64,000 nt of DNA, from the NCBI GenBank assembly GCA_963402885.1, contig OY727103.1:6114501-6178500 (forward strand). The letters are read 5' to 3'. Under the pieces are notes generated by a model. The model did not search any database. It worked only from the letters and a program-made list of their open reading frames with translations, and was not told the DNA's origin. Below are positions 51,401-59,507 of the stretch, one piece after another. Position numbers and translations under genes: made by a program. This stretch comes from Antedon bifida (lineage: Eukaryota; Echinodermata; Crinoidea; Comatulida; Antedonidae). Positions within the stretch are counted from its first letter, which is position 1, and each line of letters starts with the position of its first letter.

Positions 51401-54400
51401 TAGTATTATTATTTCAACCTTAGTTCCCTTAATCGTCTATACATTCTACTACAATAAATCTTGTTATTATCTCTTTGGTTTTGTTAATATTAAGAGGGGA
51501 CAAAAGCAGAACGCTGAACACCAGGGGAGTGATGGCGCAAATCACCGGGCCATGACGACTGACAGAAGATCATCTCAGGGTCATTTGAGAATATAGACTA
51601 AACGTAGCAAGTAAGTAGGCCTACTTGACAATTGGTTCACCGAAAAGTTAAAATTGTATAATAAAATAATAAGAATTAAGTCTTCATACAAATTTACAAA
51701 TCCACATTAATTGTTGTAAAATGCTTTACCTGTTGGCTGTGTAACTTCTTCTTCTTGGCATGTGCTTTCATGACATCCTCCTATTAGATAAACCAGAATG
51801 ATAACATTAATTGTTAAGAATTTTCCAACAATATTTACCACACATGTGTGTCAGGTCCTACAGTAAATATCTAAAAAGTGTTGTAAAGCAGAACAAGCTG
51901 AATAACGTTTTTCTGGCGGCGGCTTAACTTGCCCTGCTAATTTTTTTATGAAACGCCAAATGCGAATTATTGATTTGCTCGGTTCTTCTATTAAGGATAA
52001 CGATGGAAAATTAAAAGTTAATATTTTTAAATCAAAGTATGCATTTTATAACAAGAAAAATATTATGACAATCATACTTTCTTAATAGTTTTCTAAATAT
52101 AGGGTCTCAAACATCAATGAAACTATCGTATTTTTCTAGCAATATTCTGAATTTTGCTGACGTAATTTTAGATAGACATTTAGAGACATTTTTAATGGTC
52201 TAAATAAAAAAAACACAAACATTAATATTGTGTATAACCATAACGCTTTACCTGTACCAAATTGGCATCTACTGCTTTCAATACATAATACTATAAGATA
52301 AACTAAGCTGATACTGTTAATAGAAATTGTCCACCTTCTCCAAAACATAATTGTACCGCACAACGTTCAGGTCCTACCACAACGTTCATACAGTAAGTAT
52401 AGAACAGTCGTATTTTATAAGAACTCTCAACTGGCTGGTGTGCAAGACATGGGTGTGAAATGAAAGGATTAGGCCAAGTTGAGCCGCCACAAGGAAAATG
52501 TTTTCCGGTAGGCCTAAAGCCAACATTCTTTTTGTGAATCCGGAAACACAAACATTGTAAAATAAATCTGACCTTGAACCGTTAGTAAGAAAGATCCGTG
52601 TTTTATATCCACTTTCTTAATGATGGCCTTTATGAATAAAATGCAGAAACTTTTACTACTTTGAAAAAAGATTGATTGTACAAAATTCGTTGAGATTCAG
52701 AAGTGCGTTATGGACGGCCAATACGGCCAAATGCAAAGGTTAACCCAAAAAAAAAGTAATAACAAAACAAACATGAATACGATAACAAACTACAATACTA
52801 AACAAAAGAGATAACATGGTAAACAATCAAAGTAAACAACAAAGAAAACATTTTGTTAAAGATGATTTCTCGAATATTGAACTATTAAACTGTCGGTAGA
52901 CTAGAGTATAGAAAGCTTTTCGACAACTTAATATGAGTAAAATGATAACTTGTTTGACATGTTTTAAGTTATTGTAAATTATTGTATGCTGCTTTTATCT
53001 TTTGAACTGTTTCTGAATAAATGTTGTTGGCACCAGTTGTAGAGTAAATACTACGGTAATTGAAATGATCTGGACAATAACAACAAAATCAGGCAAAAGT
53101 TGAAAATAAAATTGTCAGAAACTATTACTATTTAAAGCATGTTTTAAATAAATATTTGCTATATTTCCTAAATTAGTATTATTTTCAATCCATCAATATT
53201 TTGCGAAGACTACAATAAATTTAGTTTAGTTTATTACTTACTAGTAACCAACGTTATTGTTTGTTTACTAAAACGGCGATAGTTGTTAACCTGTTAATGT
53301 GTTTAAAAATAATAATCTTCACTTACGTTCACATACAAAGCTCGCTTCAACATCACAACTGACATCATTCCATTTTCCAGATTCTCCGGGCTTAATCCAT
53401 ACACAGTTTTCATTTCTAGAATTACTTGGCTCACCAGAATCAAAATCTGTTGACAAACAAAACACATCAGATTACATTTTATCATTGCCAATTAGAGGTT
53501 TGTTTTCATGTATATTTTATAAACCTACAGTATCTCAAGCTCTTGCCAACCTGTCCAATTTGTCCCCTTATTGTATGTTAATATAATGTCGGAGGTTAGG
53601 CCTATATGCCTATTCTAATTGCTAACCATATGATGGTGTAGGGTATGACCACATGACCCTCTGTGTCAAAGTCATGTTTTATCGCACGTTAATAAAAACC
53701 TTAGTAAAAAGGTTCATCTGGATCTCTGTATAGTATTCAAATAATTTTTCTTTTGGATCATCCAAAGGGAATAAAACCGTAAAACGTACGTTTTTACTCA
53801 AGTAAAGTAACGGTTTTAAACTTACGGTTTTATTCCATTTGGATCATCCAAAAGAAAAATTATTTGAATTAATAAAAACCAATGCCATCAATGATTCCTC
53901 CTCCGTGTGTCTCGTGAAATGCCAACTATTCACCGTGATACCCATTTACAAGTGATACAAATGTGACATTAACACTCACTTCTATACTGACTGCTTTCAT
54001 TTGTGACCCAAATATAATCTGCCTCGTTCTTCATATCTGACAAACCTATCCACATTTTCGCATCTGAATATTTTAGAGTAACAAGAAAGTCATTTTCGTT
54101 TTGATTTCCGACTACAACCAAGTAGGCATCTCTTTCAAGACACTTGTCTCTAGCTCTTGTCCAGTTAGCTCTTTTTTCAACTGAATAGCAACTGCCTTCG
54201 AACAAGAACCATCCTTCTGAGCAGGAATCCAACACTGTATGATTTGGAGGGTGTGGAAAAATATAAATAATGGTCAGTGTCACATGCCATTAAGTCCAAA
54301 ACTAATCTACATTACATTTCAACTGCTACGCTAAAATGTATACAGAATACTCAATACCAAATTTGCGAATTCCAGCCTCAAGGTCAAACCAATGCTATTT

Positions 54401-54947
54401 TCCGGTTTTCTTTACTTTTAACCGCAAGGAGGAACCTTCATGACATACATGGCAACCAGAATTCAACGTTAAAATGAAACATTGAACAATCCTGGTAATA
54501 GGATAAGAAACGTAGGCCTATGTGACAATGGAATTGGAGTGGCCGGGGTACAATTAATAAAGAACTAATAAAAAGTTCAATGCTTTTCTGGCGGCGGCTT
54601 AACTTGCCCTGCTAATTTTTCTATGAAACGCCACTGGGAATGATTGATTGGCTCGTTTCTTCTATTAAGGATAACGATGGAAGATTAAAAGTTAATATTT
54701 TTAAATCAAATAATGCATTTTATAATAAAGAAAAGATTATGGCAATCTTACATGTAGTCTCCTAAATATAGGGTCTCAAACATCTCTGAAACCGATCATA
54801 TTTTTCGAGCAGTTTTCTGAATAACCATAACCATAACGCTTTACCTGTACCAAATTGGCATCTACTGCTTTCAATACATAATCCTATAAGATAAACTAAG
54901 TTGACACTGGTAATAGTTTTAGAAATTGTCCACCATCTCCAAAACAT
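34696..54947 (-). CDS. Gene D: giant mosaic adhesion GPCR (up to about 1777 aa)
   Basis: Exons 5' to 3': 54947-54845, 54234-53980, 53446-53327, optional 52290-52252, 51780-51730, 49627-49574, 49214-49098, 48283-48161, 47801-47697, 46761-46615, 45562-45443, 45320-45154, 44625-44509, 43933-43621, 42959-42758, 42604-42537, 42099-41476, 41001-40747, 40322-40219, 39871-39679, 39178-39062, 38889-38762, 38624-38478, 38208-37654, 37206-37054, 36489-36371, 36216-35954, 35775-35709, 35203-34696. Every junction is GT-AG and phase-matched; the total is 5334 nt with the optional exon. Order: signal peptide, C-type lectin, Cys-rich linker, four EGF-like repeats, LDLa, two unrecognised beta-rich regions, Ig, an unrecognised domain of about 207 aa, Ig, SEA, HRM, GAIN, GPS, 7TM, tail ending INENV. 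Minisatellites, MITEs and a SINE fill its introns. I know no named receptor with this exact order. Confidence 0.85.
36554..36834 (-). mobile_element. tRNA-derived SINE, inverted copy, gene D intron
   Basis: On the minus strand it begins GAGCGGTTAAGGCAGGGGCT, continues ATCGGCATGGGTTCAAGC (B box), CTAGTTCTGGTGGTGGAACA and ends in AGATAAGACGGTGATTAATT. It matches the SINE at 4694-5083 over its length, without a poly(A) tail. Confidence 0.8.
37054..38624 (-). CDS. Gene D GAIN and GPS
   Basis: GAIN exons 38624-38478 (helical, 49 codons) and 38208-37654 (185 codons; NFSSVQPNVGVMTL, IRVYFTVYQNSML). GPS 37206-37054: KCVFWDFS, GDWSSEGC, AVCRCDHLTNFAIIV. The H-L^T cleavage site is intact; the tethered agonist reads TNFAIIV rather than TNFAILV. 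Confidence 0.92.
38762..39178 (-). CDS. Gene D HRM domain
   Basis: Exons 39178-39062 (SCPGEDITVEGTLYSFPDV, QYCPLYYTDQG) and 38889-38762 (ATRYCGGDFESGAVWG, ITDCNIGTTS). The first exon is short (117 nt), as in gene E (114 nt), lacking the N-terminal linker of the FTP receptors. Its intron carries a 12-bp tandem repeat at 38941-38988. Confidence 0.88.
38941..38988. repeat. 12-bp tandem repeat, 4 units
   Basis: Four units of AGTACTAGCTGC, itself nearly palindromic, in the HRM intron of gene D. Confidence 0.85.
39679..40322 (-). CDS. Gene D SEA domain, 2 exons
   Basis: Exons 40322-40219 (STFRALARFNISFGDDFTNN, FKRFANVLEAD) and 39871-39679 (LSASLPQSFEFFVTSLKNGS, VIAEMELYF, YSSMISDALSTLEG, SIVVTS). 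The pattern fits SEA domains, which often sit near the membrane. No clear G-S-V-V-V self-cleavage site is seen; NGSVIAEM lies at the matching strand. It is shared only with gene E. Confidence 0.8.
40747..41001 (-). CDS. Gene D Ig domain 2
   Basis: One phase-1 exon: DPELVRHPESQVANVGK, TATLECNIEN, YEWFKNGDRIP, GDYVCFGYRS, TVLITG. It has both Ig cysteines, the core Trp and D-Y-x-C. Confidence 0.9.
41476..42099 (-). CDS. Gene D unrecognised domain of about 207 residues in one exon
   Basis: A single 624-nt phase-1 exon opens with DGSCTDRYATTQ and CYNTTIANIMPTP, then a beta-rich region (GSVLYSISFSSNIFIWKAF, YVMISLEMTILSKNTGFAIY, SFLIELTFDQPI, STYEIKLTSRSDTYVNL), and ends with cysteines (CEKSSPECLQF, GCNQTDVKF, LCIGEFFE). 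I do not recognise the family; a jelly-roll ligand-binding fold is possible. Confidence 0.85.
42537..42959 (-). CDS. Gene D Ig domain 1
   Basis: Exons 42959-42758 and 42604-42537, split by a phase-2 intron. Sequence signs are IILYCVASGVP, TVQWETV, TTYSCLVKN and VDISIE: the two Ig cysteines, the core Trp and Y-x-C. Confidence 0.85.
43621..45320 (-). CDS. Gene D unrecognised beta-rich region (three exons)
   Basis: Exons 45320-45154, 44625-44509 and 43933-43621 encode about 199 residues. Two blocks, DISSYVGNK with DGTLFVALLPSGPN and VQDIWFSFLPDGG with HIILPPF, look like repeats of one beta-sandwich fold with a family resemblance to carbohydrate-binding or DNRLRE-type modules; that is only an impression. 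The C-terminal part has four cysteines (DCNDIERTC, YGCG, EQC). Splice phases 1-0, 0-0 and 0-1 make the three exons one phase-1 block. Confidence 0.75.
45443..45562 (-). CDS. Gene D LDL-receptor class A domain
   Basis: One phase-1 exon: CGRNEFACKSGECISLSKMC, then DCADNSDEPDEC. It has six cysteines and the acidic DCADNSDE Ca2+ site typical of LDLa repeats. Confidence 0.92.
45632..46063. repeat. Minisatellite in gene D intron (GTACCCGAGTCATATT-type)
   Basis: More than twenty degenerate units of about 15-17 bp based on GTACCCGAGTCATATT, alternating with GTACCGAAGTCATAC variants. It lies in the intron between the EGF and LDLa exons. Confidence 0.85.
46615..49627 (-). CDS. Gene D EGF-like repeats
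   Basis: A short linker exon 49627-49574 (RLGPYRPLECLENLRGD) is followed by four phase-1 exons, each one EGF-like repeat: 49214-49098 (CENGGKCLSGGCMC, GAFCDK), 48283-48161 (CELECQNQGRCEIF, YYCKCS, GDLCE), 47801-47697 (GCEHKGVCNQEGKCDCPEG, GAFCEQ) and 46761-46615 (DPCENGGICFQT, FYCACPPGFRGPTC). No Ca2+-binding D-x-D/N-E start is clear. The usual role is spacing and protein contact. Confidence 0.85.
47214..47359. mobile_element. MITE with minisatellite core, copy 3
   Basis: Ends AAGTTCTGTCTACACTGTCA and TTTGATAGTGAAGACAGAGCTT are inverted repeats. The centre has one CATATCTCTAGCATATTCGGG unit. It lies in an EGF intron of gene D. Confidence 0.8.
47922..48101. mobile_element. MITE with minisatellite core, copy 4
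   Basis: Degenerate left end ATGTCTGTGTACACTATTAA, right end GTTTGATAGTGTAGATAGAGC. The centre holds three 21-bp AAATATGGTAGTGATATTCCT units, the complement of the units at 1-165. Confidence 0.75.
50357..50890. mobile_element. MITE with CAGGGGCGGATT inverted repeats
   Basis: CAGGGGCGGATTGGTATAA at the left is matched by TTATAGCAATCCGCCCCTG at the right. The 534-bp interior repeats AGACCG/CGGTCTTA motifs and has no ORF. CAGGGGCGG ends are typical of hAT-type non-autonomous elements; no clear 8-bp target duplication is seen. It lies in a gene D intron. Confidence 0.75.
51730..51780 (-). CDS. Gene D linker exon derived from a signal-peptide exon
   Basis: Acceptor CTAATAG, then codons GCHESTCQEEEVTQPT, donor GTAAAG. 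The exon and the sequence just upstream (LVYLIG, and ATGTGTGGTA further up) align with the two signal-peptide exons at 52252 and 54845, but the old start is out of frame. It now appears to serve as an internal phase-1 exon. Inclusion is predicted, not proven. Confidence 0.6.
52252..52348 (-). CDS. Gene D second signal-peptide exon (alternative first exon or short internal exon)
   Basis: A close paralogue of the first exon: MFWRRWTISINSISLVYLIV then LCIESSRCQFGT, followed by donor GTAAAG, with the same phase-1 end. It sits downstream of the lectin exons. As a first exon it would give a receptor without the C-type lectin (about 1637 aa). Alternatively CTTATAG inside it could act as an acceptor, so that only 52290-52252 (13 residues) is included internally in frame. 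The sequence cannot decide between these. Confidence 0.65.
53327..54234 (-). CDS. Gene D C-type lectin domain, 2 exons
   Basis: Exon 54234-53980: SCSEGWFLFEGSCYSVEK, ARDKCLERDAYLVVV, MWIGLSD. Exon 53446-53327: NFDSGEPSNSRNENCVWI, GKWNDVSCDVEASFVCE. WIGL, the cysteine frame and the WND Ca2+-site motif are present. The usual EPN/QPD sugar-selectivity triplet reads EPS, so Ca2+-dependent sugar binding may be altered. The 533-bp intron holds a long hairpin at 53736-53868. Confidence 0.92.
53736..53868. repeat. Long near-perfect hairpin (about 45-bp arms)
   Basis: TTCAAATAATTTTTCTTTTG plus GATCATCCAAA, then GGAATAAAACCGTAA, is mirrored at 53824-53868 as TTACGGTTTTATTCC and the rest. The loop is about 40 bp. 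It lies in the C-type lectin intron of gene D. Confidence 0.85.
54845..54947 (-). CDS. Gene D first exon: signal peptide
   Basis: Starts MFWRWWTISKTITSVN, then the hydrophobic core LVYLIGLCIESS, and ends RCQFGT with one extra base (34 codons plus 1). G joined to TG of exon 54234 gives V and continues into the C-type lectin. The ATG at 54947 is the first in frame; codons before it (GTG, TGT, AGT) give no better start. A TTTATATA on the minus strand at about 54980-54988 could be a TATA element; this is weak. Confidence 0.75.
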
Positions 54948-55590
54948 ATTTGTACTACACACCGATCAGATCCTACAGTAAGTATATAAAGGAACAGTAT
55001 TTTATAAGCACTCTCAACTGGCTGGTGTGTAATCGACAGGGTGTGAAATGAAAGGATTAGGCCAAGTTGAGCAGTCACCCTTTTTTTGGTGAATCCGGAA
55101 ACACAAACATTGTAAAGTGAATGTGGCCTTGAACCGTTAGTAAGCAAGATCCGTGTTTTAGCTTTAAATACATCCACTTTCTTAATATTGCTTTGTAGAT
55201 AAAATTAAAGGAGTCGGTTCCAAAAACTTTTTAATATTTAAAAAAAAAGATTGCTAATTGTAGATTGATTGTACAAAACACGTTCCGATTCAAAAGTGTG
55301 TTATATACGGCCACATGCCAAGGTTAACCCAAACAAAAATAAATAACAAAACAAATAAACGATGACAAACAAAAAGTATTATTAGTACAATAGACATTTT
55401 GACAAATTATAGGACCTGTTCTTTGTTTTTAAAGATATAAAACAGAGATAAAATGGCAAACAACTAAACTAAACAAAAAAAGATAACTTTTTGAATATTG
55501 AACTTCCTTCATAAACTTTTAGTAATCTAGAGTATGGTTTCGAAAACTTAATATTAGTAAACGATACATTGTTTGACAAATATGGAGTTT

Positions 55591-57282
55591 TCTACGTACT
55601 TGAGCTCACAATCAAGACAAAAATTGAAACGCTGATATATAGACTTGGGGCAAGTCCGAAAAAGCTCTGTCCACACTATCGAACCTTATGTGATGTGCCT
55701 ATATTTATATGAATATGGTAATGTCAACTTCCATATTTGGGCATATCACTACTCTATTTGGGAACATCACTTTTTGTTTTCAAACTGGTTTGATAGTGTA
55801 GACAGAGCTTAAAACTGTATGGTGAATTTGTGTTAAAATGGAAAAATATGAAGCCAAAATGGCAAGTTTGTTAGATCATACAAATATAAGACATTTAACA
55901 GCGTTAGCAACTTAATTTTGAAATACGCATGTGTCGCGCACGCAACCTACGCCACTTGCTTTAAAACAAATTCGGAAATGCCTAGATTCTTCTAAGTTTC
56001 ACAACCTTAGTTAATTTTCAGAAATACGGTTCTCGACGCACGTAACTGAAATGTTGAAAATAGCGAGAGCTCCACATTCACGCGTTTAATTCTACTTCGA
56101 AAAACAAACATAAATGTCGTTTGTAGTTGTACATTGATTTATTTTCTGTTGTTGTTGTTTAACGAATTTTTAAAACATCAAAAGTATGACGAACACTGTT
56201 TTGGCTAGTGGAACACGATTTGTTTGATTAACAAGAAGGCATACTGTTCTTTATTTAACATTTTATTCAATTTATTTCATACCTTGATTTAAAAATAACA
56301 ATAATGTTAACACAATGGTGACCTGTTAAGGTAGGTTAAAAATGTAGTATTACGTCACACATTGATTACAATGATTATGATATACACAACAATGATCTTA
56401 AAACGTCAACATAGTGAATAATGTGTTACATACACAGACTAGATACATCTAAATAATAAAAGAAAAGTTAAAAGAAATGATTTTAGACAAACATGAAACA
56501 GAATATGCATATAAAAGTTTAGTAATTAGTTACAAAGACTATAAATGTGTATTTATAAAACAATGATCTTTAAAAAAATTATATAGAAAATAGTGTCTAA
56601 TAGTTATAATAAAATGGAAGATTCCTTAAGAGGTAAATATTTGTTTACACTGGAATATATGTACATCTATTTATAGCTATCTAAAATTCAAAGAACAATG
56701 ATATTATAAATTAAAATGGTACAGTATATTACAGTAATGTTAAATTATTAATTTTGACAAAAACAATCCGATTTACTACGGTACTGTTCCCTAAAAAAAA
56801 TATACAATGTGCGCCTTGTTAAAGATTTAAAATATAAGTTTACATAACATTGTGTTAAAACGACAAATTAATCAGTACACACGAAAAAAAAACCATACTG
56901 TACCTTCAATTATAGAATATTATGATTACGAATACGCCAAAACGTATTAGTTTTGTTTCCCATACTTTGTCAGTTTGGGGCGAGCGGAAAAAAAAGACAT
57001 TCTTGTATACATACAGAGAAACCCTACGAGAATTAGTCAAGTCTTGTGCGTATAAGGTACAAGTGATATGCGTATATCTAGAAGGTTCCATCAACTAAAC
57101 GCTCTCATCTCACAGAACGGCTACGCGTATTACTTAGCGAGGCGTTCAAGGTCATAGATTGACACGAGAACATCGTGCATTTACGTAACCAAACATAAAT
57201 CACGCAAGGCCCATAATTTACAAGTCAGTTATGGCAGAAATTTAGGCCTAGAATATCATTCAAAAATGTTACTACGTGGGTT
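55591..57282. other. Spacer between genes D and E
   Basis: No gene is seen. It contains MITE copy 5 at 55663-55810. Around 56340-56420 (ATTACGTCACACATTGATTA, then CAATGAT blocks) it resembles the CRE-like repeat array at 21060-21790. Near 57225-57270 is the 3' UTR block shared with gene D. Confidence 0.45.
55663..55810. mobile_element. MITE with minisatellite core, copy 5 (best-preserved ends)
   Basis: AAGCTCTGTCCACACTATCGAAC at 55663 is matched by GGTTTGATAGTGTAGACAGAGCTT ending at 55810. The centre carries TCCATATTTGGGCATATCAC-type units. It lies upstream of gene D. Confidence 0.85.
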
Positions 57283-59507
57283 TTACACATTCTCGTTGTT
57301 TTTACTAGCAGTATTTGTACTATGCGTAGAGTCTCCTGTCAACGGAATACTCTGGTCTTTGACTTTACCCTTGCTGTTACTAGTATCGGTAGCGTACTTA
57401 GCTCGCTTAGCTCTGTCACTTTCTTTGCAACATGTCTTCCACGCGTCACGGATATCCTTCTGTCGTACACAGAACAACAGAAAAATGAAGAGGCCTTGCA
57501 GAGAGTTAAAGATACAGAATAACAACTGAAACGCGTCGCGAGAGGTCGAATCTGCGTCGATTGCGAGGAATCCGAAAACCCAGGTTAGGCCTAGAAGTAC
57601 AGACACCGCGATAGCGTTCTGCAGACGTTTCATGACTATCTCTCTCTTCGTTTCATCAACTGTTCTGGCAATCTTTCTTCCGCATGTCAATGTACGCATT
57701 ACTAGAATGAATACTACGACATTAAACAGAAGTAGTATGCCGATGATCAGAATGAAGCCATAGTTGCGAACATTCCCAGAAGGAATGAAACAGCTGCAAA
57801 AAAGAATGATTGTTACATAATTTAAAAAAGCAACATATGTTTATCAAACGAAGAAGATGATTGAAGACCTATAGCCTGCTTTATAACTTGTGATTAAATT
57901 ACAGTACTTGAGTTTGGGTTATGTTTTGGGGTTTCCTCCATGAAGTGGGATCCAGTCTTTAAAATGGCGCTAAATTGATGGTTTTATCCACCGGTTTATT
58001 ACTATACGTTGATTTGTGATACTTACTAGTTTTCATTCGCATAGTGATCAACATCAACACCTAAACAAACCGCAACAATCACCAGAGGAAATCCTAAAAA
58101 CAACAGAACATAAATATTGGTGAAACAAAAATATTTAGAAACGACACAATCTACGAGAGTTCGGCATGTTTTATTCAATTTGGTCAATATTGTTATATAA
58201 TGTGTGAGGTTTTGCTATATTGATATTAAAGACTCTACTCTCTTGGTTGATTGAAATATCACAGTTGTTTATTCAGTAATACTGTATAATACACGATATA
58301 ATACAGGATAATGCAGGATAACATGATACAGGATAATACGGTAATAAAGAAACAGGAACAAAGTATAAGTGATGCTGTAAGTGAGGCATGGCTGTAGATG
58401 TGCTTCTGAGGAAGTGTCTGTAAAGTGTGTGTTCCGAGAAATGTCTGTTAGGTGTGTCTGGGCTCTTCTGAAACTTGGGCTTCTGTTCATTAGTATATGT
58501 CATTACATAATCCCTGAGCTTAACCATTGGTCCTAAGTTTATATAGGTTCCTTTTTGGAGGGATTGATTAATTGTATCTGGGTGGTTACAATGACGAATT
58601 GGCCCTGTCAAATCTGTGCTTAAAAAGTGATAATATCTAATGGTTTTAAGATGGGAAAGATCATAGGTCAAGTCAACTGTTTTCTTTGGGGAACTAATTA
58701 TTGTGCCTAATGGACATTAAACATCTGGACAATTTCTTCACTGGACCTTTCTGGGGCAAATTGGTGAACTCAATTGAATTGTGATACTAAGGTTGATTTT
58801 TCAATTATAAATCTATATCATTAAATTACAATATTCTGGTTCAATCATTGAATATGATAAAACAAAATATTTACCGTATCCTGCTAAACACACTTTCAGC
58901 ATAAAGTGTTCGATATCATCGTAGAAAACTTTGACGAACATAAGGTACATGTTTACAGCTTCGATTGACATCCAGAAAATAGAGGCCAGTCCAAAGTAAT
59001 GAATCAGCGCTGCTACAGCGATGCATCCATTTCTAGAGCCTGTCTGCTCGATGCCAATTGCAAACACGAGGTAAAGGAGTAGTAAAGATAGTGACAGGTT
59101 GATGAGGATCTTCTGAGGACGTTTACTTCGAAATTGTCTGCAATAAAGCAAAAACATTAAAATGAATATGTATTACTATTAACCCGAGAACTATACCAAT
59201 GAACTAGTATGTGTTTACAAAAATGGTTTTCATGTTCACATACAGTAGAAACACTGACATTTAAGAAGGCATCTCTAATAAGAGATACCCGGAAAACACT
59301 ACACTACTACTACTACGTTGGAAATGCCACTATTGAAGTGACACGCCTGAAGGACATTGTGTACTGTATTTTCATGCGGAATACTTACTTAAAGTATAAA
59401 TACGTAGCTATTGTAACTGCTAAACACACAATAGACACGATGCATCCGATTAAACTGATGATAGTTAAGGCATCGTGAAACGCAGAATCTTTAGGTTCGT
59501 AATAATC
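57283..59507 (-). CDS. Gene E 7TM domain and tail
   Basis: TM1 59507-59389, TM2-3 59137-58875 (RSKRPQKILINLSLSLLLLY, NGCIAVAALIHYFGLASIFW), TM4 58093-58027 (PLVIVAVCLGVDVDHYANEN), TM5-7 and tail 57793-57283 (CFIPSGNVRNYGF, GLTWVFGFLA, FNSLQGLFIFLLF, RQKDIRDAWKTCC). The tail is close to those of C and D. The intron 58094-58874 contains degenerate ATACAGGATAAT-type units near 58280-58345 and a 132-codon open frame that I do not recognise. Confidence 0.93.

Larger units (their letters stand above)
51074..55590. repeat. Segmental duplication spanning the 5' exons of gene D
   Basis: Sequence 51074-52962 is related to 54369-55590. Shared blocks include GGTCAAACCAATACTACTGT / AATGCTATT, CGCAAGGAGGAACCTTCATG, TTTCTGGCGGCGGCTTAACT and CTTGAACCGTTAGTAAG. 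The left copy has about 620 bp extra (51287-51908), which contains a third, diverged signal-exon copy. The C-type lectin exons lie between the two copies. Confidence 0.8.

Noticed and set aside
52136..52363. Upstream extension of the second signal-peptide exon beyond MFWR
   Set aside because: The extra codons would need a TTG start; the ATG at 52348 gives a normal signal peptide.
58273..58671. Minus-strand open frame of 132 codons in a gene E intron
   Set aside because: No recognisable domain; low-complexity repeats overlap it; more likely repeat-derived than a gene.
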